From assembly GCF_004345675.1 (NCBI RefSeq), contig NZ_SLWU01000002.1, forward strand, positions 1 to 64,000: DNA of 64,000 bases, read 5' to 3'. The notes under the pieces are model-generated. The model made no database searches. It was not told the DNA's origin and saw only the letters and a program-made list of their open reading frames with translations. A program made the translations under genes and the position numbers. Source of the stretch: Caldanaerobacter subterraneus. Its GTDB lineage: Bacteria > Bacillota > Thermoanaerobacteria > Thermoanaerobacterales > Thermoanaerobacteraceae. Positions 55,351 through 64,000 of the stretch are shown here, piece after piece; positions within the stretch are counted from its first letter, which is position 1, and each line of letters starts with the position of its first letter.

Positions 55351-56391
55351 ATGGAAAACATAAAAGTAGTCGTGTGGGGCCTTGGGGCAATGGGAAGCGG
55401 CATTGCAAAGATGATTCTTTCCAAAAAAGGAATGGAAATTGTAGGTGCTATTGACACTGACCCTAACAAAATCGGGAAAGATTTAAATGAGCTTTTAGGC
55501 ACGAATTCTAAACCGGTATATGTCACTTCAAATCCCGATGAAGTTATAAGAAAAGGAAGTGCTGATATAGCCGTAATTGCAACTTCTTCATATGTAGAAA
55601 AGGTTTTCCCCCTCATAAAAAAAGCAGTGGAGAACGGGATGAATGTCATAACTACTGCTGAAGAGATGGCATACCCTTGGGCTCAGCATCCTGACCTGGC
55701 AGATGAAATTGACAGGCTTGCAAAAGAAAACGGTGTGACAGTGCTCGGCACTGGTATAAACCCGGGGTTTGTGCTGGATTATCTCATTACAGCTTTAACA
55801 GGAGTTTGTATGGAAGTTGAGTCAATTAAGGCCTCCAGAATAAACGATTTATCACCTTTTGGAAAGGCTGTGATGGAAGAACAAGGGGTTGGCCTTACGC
55901 CAGAGGAGTTTGAGGAGGGCGTAAAAAAGGGCACGGTTGCGGGGCACATAGGTTTTCCTGAATCGATTACAATGATTAGCAAAGCCATAGGATGGAAATT
56001 ATCAGGAATTGAGCAAGTGAGAGAGCCAATAATTTCTAAAACTCACAGGGAAACTCCTTATGCAAAAGTAGAACCTGGATACGTTGCCGGGTGTCGCCAG
56101 ATAGGTTACGGCAAAGTGGATGGTGAGGTAAAAATAATTTTGGAGCACCCTCAGCAGATACAGCCTGAAAAGGAAGGGGTAGACACAGGAGATTACATTG
56201 AGATCAAAGGCACGCCTAATATAAAGCTATCTATAAAGCCTGAGATCCCTGGCGGGATTGGAACCATAGCTATTTGCGTCAACATGATACCCCATGTGAT
56301 AAATGCAGAACCAGGGCTTGTTACTATGCTTGATTTGCCTGTGCCCAGAGCTATTATGGGGGATGCAAGGGATATGATAAGGAGGAAGTGA
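55351..56391 (+). CDS. ord: 2,4-diaminopentanoate dehydrogenase
   Basis: Ord oxidatively deaminates (2R,4S)-2,4-diaminopentanoate to 2-amino-4-ketopentanoate with NAD(P)+. The 346-residue protein has the N-terminal Rossmann motif VVWGLGAMGSGIAKM and a dihydrodipicolinate-reductase-like layout (GTGINPGFVLDYLI). The ATG follows TTGAGGTG. It opens the ornithine operon and lies 1 base before ortA. In the pathway it acts after the aminomutase and before the thiolase. Confidence 0.94.
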   Translation: MENIKVVVWGLGAMGSGIAKMILSKKGMEIVGAIDTDPNKIGKDLNELLGTNSKPVYVTSNPDEVIRKGSADIAVIATSSYVEKVFPLIKKAVENGMNVITTAEEMAYPWAQHPDLADEIDRLAKENGVTVLGTGINPGFVLDYLITALTGVCMEVESIKASRINDLSPFGKAVMEEQGVGLTPEEFEEGVKKGTVAGHIGFPESITMISKAIGWKLSGIEQVREPIISKTHRETPYAKVEPGYVAGCRQIGYGKVDGEVKIILEHPQQIQPEKEGVDTGDYIEIKGTPNIKLSIKPEIPGGIGTIAICVNMIPHVINAEPGLVTMLDLPVPRAIMGDARDMIRRK

Positions 56392-56392
56392 T

Positions 56393-56704
56393 ATGGCCAA
56401 AAAGGGAGACTGGGTCAAAATCAAACAGATTGTCCTTGAACCTCACGAGAGGGCTGAAAATATCCCGGAAGATACTAAAAAGACGCCTCTTACCATGTGG
56501 GTGAAGGGCATACTTATGGAAGATGCTGAAATTGGCCAAAAAGCGAAGATCAAAACATTTACAGGAAGAATAGTAGAGGGAATTTTGGTAGAAGAAAATC
56601 CCCGGCACATCCACGACTTTGGGAGTCCAGTTCCGGAGCTTATAAAGGCTGGCATGAAGGCAAGAGAAATATTGTACGGCGGTGAAGGCAATGAGCAGGT
56701 ATAA
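56393..56704 (+). CDS. ortA: 2-amino-4-ketopentanoate thiolase, alpha subunit
   Basis: OrtA is the small subunit of the PLP-dependent thiolase that cleaves 2-amino-4-ketopentanoate with CoA to acetyl-CoA and alanine. The 103-residue protein reads GDWVKIKQIVLEPHERA, KGILMEDAEIGQKAKI and NPRHIHDFGSPVPELI, as expected for the family. It overlaps ortB by 14 bases. Confidence 0.93.
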   Translation: MAKKGDWVKIKQIVLEPHERAENIPEDTKKTPLTMWVKGILMEDAEIGQKAKIKTFTGRIVEGILVEENPRHIHDFGSPVPELIKAGMKAREILYGGEGNEQV

Positions 56705-58100
56705 GGAGATAATGGCAAGGAAAAATGAGATTATGAAAAAATCTCTAGGAATAGACTATGAAAGATTTGAATCAGGCAGTATTGCTTTTGACTATGAGAG
56801 AATGATGAGAGAGACAGGTTACAGCTTAGAAGAGATAATTAAGATACAAAGAGAAGCCAATGTGGGCAATACTCCTTTAATAGAATTGAAAAATTTAACG
56901 GAGCTTGCAAGAAAAGTGTCTCCAACCGGCAAAGCCGCCAGAATATTTATTAAAGATGAAGCCTGCAATCCTTCAGGAAGCTTTAAAGAAAGAAGAGCTA
57001 GCGTTTCTGTGTATCATGCGAAAAAGCACGGTTACAAAGGAGTCATAGCAGCTACAAGCGGAAATTACGGTGCGGCAGTTGCCTCTCAAGCGGCAATGAA
57101 AGGGCTAAAGTGCATTGTGGTACAAGAGGCATATGACAGCAGAGGTATAGGTCAGCCGGAAATCCTAGAAAAAGGGAGAAAATGCGAGACCTTTGGTGCA
57201 GAGGTTGTACAGCTAACTGTTGGACCAGAATTATTTTATGTAAACTTGATGCTTTTAGAGGAGACGGGATACTTTAATGCTTCTCTTTACACGCCTTTTG
57301 GGATTGCGGGTATTGAAACATTAGGGTATGAGATAGCAAATCAGGTAAAAGAGAGGACGGGCAAATTCCCTGATGTAGTGGTTGTGACTCACGCAGGGGG
57401 AGGGAATTTGACAGGTACTGCAAGAGGCCTTATAAAGGCAGGGGCTTTAGATACGAAGGTGTACGGAGTGAGCGTTGATTTGACAGGGCTACACATGGCT
57501 TCAGACACTGATTTTAACAGAAAATCCTTTACAACAGGCCATACCGGTTTTGGCATACCTTTTGCGACATGGCCGGATAGGGCGGATGTACCGAGAAATG
57601 CTGCAAGGCCTTTGAGATACATGGACGGGTATTACCTTGTAAAGCAGGGAGAAGTATTTTACATGACAGAGCTTCTTGCTCAGTTAGAAGGATTAGAGAG
57701 GGGACCTGCTGGCAATACCTCGTTAGCTGCAGCTTTTAGCTTGGCACAGCAGATGGAAAATGACCAGATAATAGTTGTTCAGGAGACAGAATACACTGGG
57801 GCAGGTAAAAACCCAACTGCTCAGCTGACTTTTGCTAAGCAAAATGGAGTTCAGGTGCTTGTAGGAAATCCTGATGAGGAAGTTCCGGGTAAAAACATAA
57901 TTCTTCCTGAACATCCTTCAATGGTCAAAGCGAGAGAAGTGAAACTTGATAATTTGAAGAAATCTTACATTAGAAACTGCATCCAGCACTTTGGAATGCC
58001 AAATGAAGAAGACATAAAATTTTTGGCTGAGGATACCAAGTCCAGTGAAGATTTTGTGAGAAGGACAATTGAAGAATTAAAGAATGGAGGGTTAGTATGA
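56691..58100 (+). CDS. ortB: 2-amino-4-ketopentanoate thiolase, beta subunit (PLP)
   Basis: OrtB is the PLP-binding subunit, related to threonine synthase. The lysine is in NPSGSFKERRA (near residue 98), with the phosphate loop THAGGGNLTG and TSGNYGAAVA. The length of 469 residues fits. The ATG at 56691 is used; a GTG at 56682 is in frame. Its stop overlaps the oraS start. Confidence 0.95.
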   Translation: MSRYKEIMARKNEIMKKSLGIDYERFESGSIAFDYERMMRETGYSLEEIIKIQREANVGNTPLIELKNLTELARKVSPTGKAARIFIKDEACNPSGSFKERRASVSVYHAKKHGYKGVIAATSGNYGAAVASQAAMKGLKCIVVQEAYDSRGIGQPEILEKGRKCETFGAEVVQLTVGPELFYVNLMLLEETGYFNASLYTPFGIAGIETLGYEIANQVKERTGKFPDVVVVTHAGGGNLTGTARGLIKAGALDTKVYGVSVDLTGLHMASDTDFNRKSFTTGHTGFGIPFATWPDRADVPRNAARPLRYMDGYYLVKQGEVFYMTELLAQLEGLERGPAGNTSLAAAFSLAQQMENDQIIVVQETEYTGAGKNPTAQLTFAKQNGVQVLVGNPDEEVPGKNIILPEHPSMVKAREVKLDNLKKSYIRNCIQHFGMPNEEDIKFLAEDTKSSEDFVRRTIEELKNGGLV

Positions 58101-58480
58101 GAAGGGAAGACGATTTTGAAGTGAGAAGTAAGCACTTGCAACACATGACAGATGAAGAATTAGATGCCTACTTTTGGGAGTTGGCGGAAAAAATTGTGGA
58201 TCCTTTGATAGAGCTGGCTTATTATCACACTTCTCCTTCCATTGAAAGGTCTGTGCTTCTGAGAATGGGATTTTCCAGCATTGAAGCTAAGGAAATTGTC
58301 AATAGAATTGAGGAAAGAGGGCTTCTTTCAAAGGGAGCAGGGCATATAGTGCTCAAGGTGGCAGAAAGAGCAAAAACAGACTATCTCACAGCAGGAAGAG
58401 GCCTTGCAAATGGCCAGTATCTAGATGTGTTGGATGAGATTGCGAGGGAGGCGAGAGAGAATGAAGCTGGAGAAAGATAA
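58097..58480 (+). CDS. oraS: D-ornithine 4,5-aminomutase, alpha subunit
   Basis: OraS is the small subunit of the adenosylcobalamin- and PLP-dependent mutase that moves the 5-amino group of D-ornithine to C4. The 127-residue protein (DDFEVRSKHLQHMTDEELDA..., SIERSVLLRMGFSS) matches the family. It overlaps ortB by 4 bases and oraE by 20 bases, so expression is tightly coupled. Confidence 0.95.
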   Translation: MRREDDFEVRSKHLQHMTDEELDAYFWELAEKIVDPLIELAYYHTSPSIERSVLLRMGFSSIEAKEIVNRIEERGLLSKGAGHIVLKVAERAKTDYLTAGRGLANGQYLDVLDEIAREARENEAGER

Positions 58481-60665
58481 AAAGATTGACATAGAAGAGA
58501 TTTTAAAAGACCTTGACAAATATGTTCCTAGAAGAAGAGGATGGCACTGGAGGGAAGGGGTAGGAAGGCGCAAAATTGGAGATTTTGAGTATTACCAGGT
58601 CTCTGAGCCATTGAAAAATAGCATTCCACTGCCTGCTGCAAAGTATTTTGGAAATATTGACCCGCAACCAGACTGCGTGATCACCACTGAAATTGCTTCA
58701 GGAAGATTTGAAGACGACATAAGGCGAATGAGAATGGCGGCATGGCACGGTGCAGACCACATAATGGTGATAAGGACTTTGGGGCAGAGCCATTTTGACG
58801 GATTGATAGAAGGAACTCCTGAGGGAGTGGGAGGAGTCCCAATCACCCGCAAACAAGTTAGAGCGACGAGAAAAGCTCTTGATTTGATTGAGGATGAAGT
58901 AGGAAGACCTATAAATTTTCATTCATATGTCAGTGGAATTGCAGGGCCTGAAATAGCTGTAATGTTTGCGGAAGAGGGAGTAAACGGCGCTCATCAGGAC
59001 CCACAGTATAACGTTTTGTATAGAAATGTAAATATGGTTCGCTCTTTTGTGGATGCGGCAGTTGCCAAAAAGATTATGGCAGATGCTGACATGCTCCAAA
59101 TTGACGGAGCTCACAACGCAAATGCGACTGCAAAATATGGATGGAAAGTAATGCCAGAACTTTTGGTGCAGCACGCTATAAATACCATGTATTCTCTGAA
59201 AGTGGGAATGAAGCCTGAGAACATAGCCTTATCTACTGTGCCGCCAGATGCTCCGCCAGCACCCTGTATAAGGCTTGACCTTCCTTACGCGGTAGCCTTG
59301 AGGCAGCTTTTCAAAAATTACAAGATAAGGGCGCAGATGAATACCAAATACATTGAACACGATACAAGAGAGGCGACAGTTACACATGTTTTAAACCTTT
59401 TAATATCCCGCTTGACATCTGCTGACATCCAAAGTACAATTACTCCCGATGAGGGAAGAAACGTTCCGTGGCATTACAACAATATAAACGCTATAAACAC
59501 AGCAAAACAGGCATTGATTGGAATGGACGGCCTTACGGAAATGGTAAAACTCAATTTTGACGGAGAATTGGGGAAAAAAGTAAGAGAGCTCAAGATGAGG
59601 GCAATACTTTTCATGGAAGAAATACTAGAAGTTGGTGGATATTTTAAAGCAGTGGAAGCAGGATTTTTTGTAGATTCTGGCTATTATCCTGAGAGAAACG
59701 GTGATGGCATTGTAAGGACTATAAACGGAGGAATTGGAGCTGGCACAGTGTATAAGAGAGATAAGGACTACATGGCCCCTGTATGCTCTCATTTTGGGTA
59801 CAACAACCTGCCGGAAGGCCTTAACAAGCCCTGTGATTTAATAGATGGGTGCACTTTGTGCAAGAGAGAGAAGATTCAGTATATAGACGAACTGGACGAA
59901 ACTGACAATGTGCACAATAGGTTAAAAGAGACGTTTGAATATAGAAAAGGAGACAAGATAAAACCTGAAGTTGAATGGGCTGGAGATGGCGTAATAAGCA
60001 TGAACCTCTTTTTGCCTGTGGATGAGAGGACTGCAGAATATGCTGCTATTAAGTACGCTGAAAAATTAGGGCTTACTGATATAGCAGTTTTAAGTAAGCT
60101 TCCAATGCACCCTGCAGAGGGAACATATGTGGAAATAAGGGGTCGTGTTCAGTTTGCCATTGATAAAAATGAGTTAGTAATTCCGCCTGAAGAGAAGATA
60201 CTATCAGATGAGGAAATAGAAGAAGACATAAAGAGAAAGCCAATGAAGGTTGTAGCGGCAACCGTAGGAAATGACGAACACTCTGTCGGTTTAAGGGAAA
60301 TCCTGGATATAAAGCACGGGGGAATTGAGAAATACGGCATAAAAGTGGTATACCTGGGTACGTCAGTTCCTGTAGAAAAGCTTGTAGATGCGGCAATAGA
60401 AGAAAACGCTGATGCCATTTTGGTGAGCACCATAATAACGCACGACGATGTGCACATCAAAAACATGAAAAAAGTACACGACCTGTGTGTAGAAAAGGGC
60501 ATAAGAGACAGAGTGATACTGGTAGGGGGGGGAACGCAGATTACAAATGATTTGGCTAAAAGCGTAGGATTTGATGCCGGATTTGGCAGGGGCACAAAAG
60601 GAAATCAGGTAGCAAGCTTTTTAGTTAAAAGGAGAAGGGAAATGGAAAATGAAAAGGACAGTTGA
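58461..60665 (+). CDS. oraE: D-ornithine 4,5-aminomutase, beta subunit
   Basis: OraE carries PLP and adenosylcobalamin. The N-terminal ~600 residues form the TIM-barrel with substrate and PLP contacts. The C-terminal Rossmann domain has the base-off B12 motif D-x-H-x-x-G as DEHSVG and then LVGGGTQ. The length of 734 residues is as expected. The ATG at 58461 follows GGGAGGCGAG. The gene downstream overlaps it by 17 bases. Confidence 0.96.
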   Translation: MKLEKDKKIDIEEILKDLDKYVPRRRGWHWREGVGRRKIGDFEYYQVSEPLKNSIPLPAAKYFGNIDPQPDCVITTEIASGRFEDDIRRMRMAAWHGADHIMVIRTLGQSHFDGLIEGTPEGVGGVPITRKQVRATRKALDLIEDEVGRPINFHSYVSGIAGPEIAVMFAEEGVNGAHQDPQYNVLYRNVNMVRSFVDAAVAKKIMADADMLQIDGAHNANATAKYGWKVMPELLVQHAINTMYSLKVGMKPENIALSTVPPDAPPAPCIRLDLPYAVALRQLFKNYKIRAQMNTKYIEHDTREATVTHVLNLLISRLTSADIQSTITPDEGRNVPWHYNNINAINTAKQALIGMDGLTEMVKLNFDGELGKKVRELKMRAILFMEEILEVGGYFKAVEAGFFVDSGYYPERNGDGIVRTINGGIGAGTVYKRDKDYMAPVCSHFGYNNLPEGLNKPCDLIDGCTLCKREKIQYIDELDETDNVHNRLKETFEYRKGDKIKPEVEWAGDGVISMNLFLPVDERTAEYAAIKYAEKLGLTDIAVLSKLPMHPAEGTYVEIRGRVQFAIDKNELVIPPEEKILSDEEIEEDIKRKPMKVVAATVGNDEHSVGLREILDIKHGGIEKYGIKVVYLGTSVPVEKLVDAAIEENADAILVSTIITHDDVHIKNMKKVHDLCVEKGIRDRVILVGGGTQITNDLAKSVGFDAGFGRGTKGNQVASFLVKRRREMENEKDS

Positions 60666-61992
60666 TGTTCTGGTAGCTGAGATTGGAAGTACAACTACAA
60701 CTGTAAATGCTTTTAACTTAGAGGGCACACCGATCTTTCTAGGGCAGGGCATGGCACCTACTACTGTGCTAGAAGGAGATGTAAATGTTGGGCTCAAGGC
60801 TGCCATTGAAGATTTGAAAGGTAAAATAGGGGATTTTGAGTACAAAGAAATGCTCGCCTGTAGTAGCGCTGCAGGCGGGCTTAAAATGACTGTCCACGGT
60901 CTTGTCTATGACATGACTGTAAGAGCAGCAAAAGAAGCGGCTTTGGGGGCAGGTGCCAATATAAAGCTTATCACTGCAGGAAAATTGAGAAGAACCGATT
61001 TGGAAAAAATAAAAGAGATAAAACCTAATATAATACTTTTGGCAGGTGGAGTGGATTACGGAGACAGAGAGACAGCCCTTTATAATGGCGAAAAGTTAGC
61101 AGAACTGAAACTGAACGTGCCTGTGATATACGCTGGAAACATAGAGAACAGGGAAGAAATAGCTTACATCTTCAAAGAAGCAGGTCAAGAAGTGTACATT
61201 GTAGACAATGTATATCCTTCTATTGATAAACTGAATGTTGAACCCACGAGAAAAATGATTCAACAGGTGTTTGAAAAGCACATCATCACGGCTCCGGGGA
61301 TGAGCAGGGTAAAAGAATTGGTCACAGGTAATATCATTCCGACTCCTGGAGCAGTGATGGAAGCCTGCATACTGCTTTACAATGAAATAGGAGATCTTAT
61401 GGCATTAGACATAGGAGGAGCCACTACAGATGTCCACTCTGTTACAGAAGGAAGTGAAGAGATACAAAAGATGACAGTAAATCCGGAGCCATTGGCCAAA
61501 AGGACTGTAGAAGGGGATTTAGGGGTATTTGTAAATTCCAGAAATCTTTTTGAACTCTGGGGAGAGGAGATATATAAAAAATTTGCCAATGCTGAAGAAC
61601 TTATAAAAAACATAAAGCCAGTTCCAACAACAGATGAAGAGAGGGAATTTGTTCTCTTTCTTGCAGCTAAAGCTGTAGAAATAGCAGTAAAGCGCCATGC
61701 TGGCAAAATGGTCAGCTATTTTGGACCCACTGGAAAGAGCTTTTACGTTGAGGGAAGAGATTTGACAGCAGTAAAGTGGATTATAGGAACTGGAGGAGTG
61801 TTCACAAGAATTAAAGGTTCAGAGGAATTGCTCAAAAACATAAATGACAAAGCTCCTGGGAAGGAGCTCTATCCTTCTTCTTCAGCAAAAGTTTTAATTG
61901 ACAGAGATTATATCATGGCGGCCTGCGGAGTTTTATCTAAAAAATACCCTGAAGAGGCTTTGAGACTGCTGAAAAATAGCCTTGGAATTTAA
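60649..61992 (+). CDS. GlmL/MutL-family ASKHA ATPase of the ornithine operon
   Basis: This is a 447-residue actin-fold ATPase of the family found with B12 mutases such as glutamate mutase (MutL/GlmL). Phosphate loops are visible as AEIGSTTTTVNAF and ALDIGGATTDVHS, with LLAGGVDYGDRE. In glutamate mutase operons it is thought to reactivate or repair the enzyme. A like role for ornithine aminomutase is inferred from its position between oraE and orr. It overlaps oraE. Confidence 0.88.
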   Translation: MKRTVDVLVAEIGSTTTTVNAFNLEGTPIFLGQGMAPTTVLEGDVNVGLKAAIEDLKGKIGDFEYKEMLACSSAAGGLKMTVHGLVYDMTVRAAKEAALGAGANIKLITAGKLRRTDLEKIKEIKPNIILLAGGVDYGDRETALYNGEKLAELKLNVPVIYAGNIENREEIAYIFKEAGQEVYIVDNVYPSIDKLNVEPTRKMIQQVFEKHIITAPGMSRVKELVTGNIIPTPGAVMEACILLYNEIGDLMALDIGGATTDVHSVTEGSEEIQKMTVNPEPLAKRTVEGDLGVFVNSRNLFELWGEEIYKKFANAEELIKNIKPVPTTDEEREFVLFLAAKAVEIAVKRHAGKMVSYFGPTGKSFYVEGRDLTAVKWIIGTGGVFTRIKGSEELLKNINDKAPGKELYPSSSAKVLIDRDYIMAACGVLSKKYPEEALRLLKNSLGI

Positions 61993-62008
61993 AAGTGAGG
62001 GAAGATAG

Positions 62009-63073
62009 ATGTATCCTTTATTGAGAATAAATTTAGAAAAGCTTCGCCACAACGCCCATATTATTGTTGAACTGTGTAGAAAAAGAAATATAAAAGTATT
62101 GGGGGTCACAAAAGTTTTTTGTGCTATTCCCAAAGTAGCTGAGGAACTTGTGAAAGCCGGAGTAGACATGTTAGGAGATTCCAGGATAAAGAATTTAAAA
62201 AAATTGCAGCACATACCTGTGCCTAAAATGCTTCTTCGGATTCCAATGGAAAGCGAAGTAGAAGAGGTTGTAAAATACGCTGATATAAGTTTAAATTCAG
62301 AGATAAGCACAATCAGAAATTTATCAGAAGAGGCTATAAGGCAAGGCAAGGTTCACGATATAATACTCATGATAGATTTAGGGGATTTAAGAGAGGGAGT
62401 GTTAAAAGAAGATGCCCTTTCAGTTGCTGAAGAGATACTAGAACTCAAAGGAGTGAGGTTAAGAGGTGTTGGAACTAATTTGACCTGCTACGGTTCTGTT
62501 ATTCCTACCCCTGATATACTGGAAGAACTTATCGAAGTAAAGGAGGCCATTGAGAAAAAATTCGGTCAAAAATTAGACATAGTTTCGGGGGGTAATTCGA
62601 GTAGCTTGTATCTTGTTCAGAACGGACTTATTCCTCGTGGCATTAATCAGCTGAGAATAGGAGAGGCAATCGTTTTAGGTAGGGAAACCGCTTTTGGGGA
62701 TAGGATTCCCCACACTTATGATGATGTGTTCACATTGGAGGCTCAGATAGTAGAGCTTAAAGAAAAACCCTCTTATCCAAGGGGAATTTTAGGCATGGAT
62801 GCCTTTGGTGAAAGGCAAGTTTATGTAGATAGAGGTACAATGAAAAGAGCCATATTGGGAATTGGCAGGCAGGATGTCAATATTAACGATTTGATTCCTG
62901 TAGAAAGCTGTATAGAGTTAATTGGCTCAAGCAGTGACCATCTGATTGTGAATGTGACCAATTGCGATTATCCTTACAAAGTTGGGGATGTAGTGAAGTT
63001 TAAGCTAAGATATGGAGGAATTCTTTCTTGCTCTACTTCAGAATATGTAGAAAAAGTTATTGAAGAGGCGTAA
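62009..63073 (+). CDS. orr: Ornithine racemase (alanine racemase-fold PLP enzyme)
   Basis: Orr converts L-ornithine to the D-ornithine that OraSE needs. The 354-residue protein has the N-terminal alanine-racemase barrel with PLP lysine in LGVTKVFCA (near residue 34), the GDSRIKNLKKL segment, and DIVSGGNSSSLYL for phosphate binding. Broader alanine/ornithine racemase activity is possible; the operon supports ornithine. Its last codons form the first arm of the terminator. Confidence 0.93.
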   Translation: MYPLLRINLEKLRHNAHIIVELCRKRNIKVLGVTKVFCAIPKVAEELVKAGVDMLGDSRIKNLKKLQHIPVPKMLLRIPMESEVEEVVKYADISLNSEISTIRNLSEEAIRQGKVHDIILMIDLGDLREGVLKEDALSVAEEILELKGVRLRGVGTNLTCYGSVIPTPDILEELIEVKEAIEKKFGQKLDIVSGGNSSSLYLVQNGLIPRGINQLRIGEAIVLGRETAFGDRIPHTYDDVFTLEAQIVELKEKPSYPRGILGMDAFGERQVYVDRGTMKRAILGIGRQDVNINDLIPVESCIELIGSSSDHLIVNVTNCDYPYKVGDVVKFKLRYGGILSCSTSEYVEKVIEEA

Positions 63074-63084
63074 GCCTCTTTTTA
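63063..63084 (+). terminator. Rho-independent terminator of the ornithine operon
   Basis: AAGAGGC (63063-63069) pairs with GCCTCTT (63074-63080), followed by TTTAT. It overlaps the orr stop codon. Confidence 0.85.
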
Positions 63085-63086
63085 TG

Positions 63087-63115
63087 TTGACAATAACTTT
63101 GTTACATGGTATGCT
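63087..63115 (+). promoter_or_regulatory. Promoter of iscR-mnmA
   Basis: TTGACA (63087-63092) and TATGCT (63110-63115) with 17-base spacing lie ~50 bases ahead of the regulator start. Confidence 0.75.
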
Positions 63116-63163
63116 TTTTATTGAAATCCGGGTGATATAGTAGGAATTCAGGGGTGAGGAACT

Positions 63164-63613
63164 ATGAAGCTTTCTACAAAGGGACGATATGGGATTCAAG
63201 CTATGTTTGAATTGGCCCTATATTACGGGGAAGGACCTATCTCTTTAAAGACTATTGCAGAAAATGAAGGGCTTTCTGAACATTATCTGGAACAACTTAT
63301 GGCAATTTTGAGAAAAGCAGACCTTGTAAAAAGCGTAAGAGGTGCTCAAGGAGGGTATATGCTGGCAGCTCCGCCGGATAAAATAACTGTAGGCGATGTG
63401 ATAAGGACTCTAGAAGGTTCTCTTGCCCCTGCAGATTGTGTAGTGGAAGACACTCCTTTTGAATGCAGCAGAGCAGGAGGCTGTCCTACAAAGCTCGTTA
63501 TGGAGAGAATAAGAGACAGCATAAATAAAGTTATAGATTCTATCACTTTGCAAGACATGGTGGAAGACTACAGAAGGCTTAATCAAAAAAGCGCTTTTAT
63601 GTACTACATTTAA
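63164..63613 (+). CDS. iscR: Rrf2/IscR-family transcriptional regulator
   Basis: This is a 149-residue winged-helix regulator (MKLSTKGRYGIQAMFELALY, then SLKTIAENEGLSEHYLEQLMAILRKADLV). Three Cys in DCVVEDTPFEC and GGC match the [2Fe-2S]-binding spacing of IscR, unlike cysteine-sensing CymR, which lacks them. IscR-type proteins tune iron-sulfur cluster synthesis. It is followed 29 bases later by mnmA rather than by iscS/iscU. Confidence 0.9.
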   Translation: MKLSTKGRYGIQAMFELALYYGEGPISLKTIAENEGLSEHYLEQLMAILRKADLVKSVRGAQGGYMLAAPPDKITVGDVIRTLEGSLAPADCVVEDTPFECSRAGGCPTKLVMERIRDSINKVIDSITLQDMVEDYRRLNQKSAFMYYI

Positions 63614-63642
63614 TGTCGCTAAAAGGAGGATTTTTATATTAC

Positions 63643-64000
63643 ATGGAGGTAAACAACAGAGTTGTAGTTGGAATGAGCGGAGGAGTAGATAGTTCAGTCA
63701 CTGCATACCTTTTAAAAGAGCAGGGATTTGAAGTTATAGGAGTGACAATGAGAGTTTGGGTAGACCCTTACAGCAAAGCTCAAGACGATGACAAAAGCTG
63801 CTGTTCCTTGAAGGCAATACACGATGCAAAGGAAGTTGCTAAGATTTTAGGGATTCCCCATTATACTGTGAACTTGAGCGAACCTTTTTATAATAAAATT
63901 GTAAAATATTTCATTGAAGAATATTTAAAAGGGCGAACACCGAACCCTTGTGTTTTTTGTAACAGGCTCATAAAATTTGGAGACCTTCTAGAAAAAGCCC
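63643..64000 (+). CDS. mnmA: tRNA-specific 2-thiouridylase MnmA (5' part)
   Basis: MnmA adds sulfur to C2 of wobble U34 in tRNA-Lys, -Glu and -Gln. The 119 codons seen include the PP-loop ATPase motif VVGMSGGVDSS and the RTPNPCVFCNRLIKFG segment with the first catalytic Cys. The gene runs off the window. The ATG at 63643 lies 12 bases after AGGAGGA, a long spacing. It depends on a cysteine desulfurase not found here. It acts on the same uridine as MnmEG, whose mnmE is broken in this window. Confidence 0.93.
   Translation, partial: MEVNNRVVVGMSGGVDSSVTAYLLKEQGFEVIGVTMRVWVDPYSKAQDDDKSCCSLKAIHDAKEVAKILGIPHYTVNLSEPFYNKIVKYFIEEYLKGRTPNPCVFCNRLIKFGDLLEKA

Overview
The window looks like chromosome from a low-GC, spore-forming, anaerobic and probably thermophilic clostridial Firmicute. 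The best fit is the Thermoanaerobacter/Caldanaerobacter group. The evidence is AT-rich DNA with strong AGGAGG ribosome sites and TTG/GTG starts, a BofC-like protein beside ruvCAB, the SCIFF peptide and its maturase, an oxygen-sensitive 2-hydroxyacyl-CoA dehydratase-like pair, and a B12-dependent ornithine fermentation operon. The genus is an inference from gene content; no database was searched.

Positions 1-13,700 are a decayed, transposon-rich stretch. Three same-strand copies of one IS607-family element occur here: A (right end only, up to 296), B (3366-5578) and C (9550-11759). Each carries a MerR-type-HTH serine recombinase (TnpA), a TnpB RuvC nuclease with no zinc finger, and a conserved structured right end that looks like an omega-RNA scaffold. 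Copy A splits mnmE and copy B splits rsmG. Both genes also carry frameshifts, and rsmG has an internal deletion, while mnmG between them is intact. Two internally deleted ISLre2-type transposase remnants, a broken DUF2953 gene, a DUF1002 secreted protein and a two-gene dehydratase/activator cassette complete this part.

Positions 13,700-24,800 hold accessory genes. They include a HyuA-like ASKHA protein paired with a histone-deacetylase-fold amidohydrolase. Opposite them is a 692-residue phospholipase-D nuclease/P-loop ATPase fusion, the best candidate here for an uncharacterised defence or DNA-processing protein. A secreted SpoIID/LytB protein with four peptidoglycan-binding repeats, HflX, DUF3189, a Nudix protein with a degenerate box and a YigZ protein follow.

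Positions 24,800-46,750 are mostly conserved housekeeping genes: a CoA-binding protein, a split TauE exporter, cysK, yebC, cheW, bofC, ruvCAB, queA-tgt-yajC, the SCIFF peptide and its radical-SAM maturase, a gamma carbonic anhydrase-like protein, secDF, an ABC1 kinase, recJ-apt-relA-dtd and a metallo-beta-lactamase-fold hydrolase.

Positions 46,750-55,140 contain a MarR-controlled HlyD/ABC/FtsX efflux operon on the minus strand. Next come a histidine T-box leader driving hisS-aspS, a probable 6S RNA, and a CsoR-like repressor with its palindromic operator upstream of a tandem-duplicated thioredoxin. Positions 55,350-63,080 are one operon for ornithine oxidation: ord-ortA-ortB-oraS-oraE-(MutL/GlmL-like ATPase)-orr. 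It covers racemisation of L-ornithine, B12/PLP aminomutation, oxidative deamination and thiolysis. The window closes with an IscR-type regulator followed directly by the start of mnmA.
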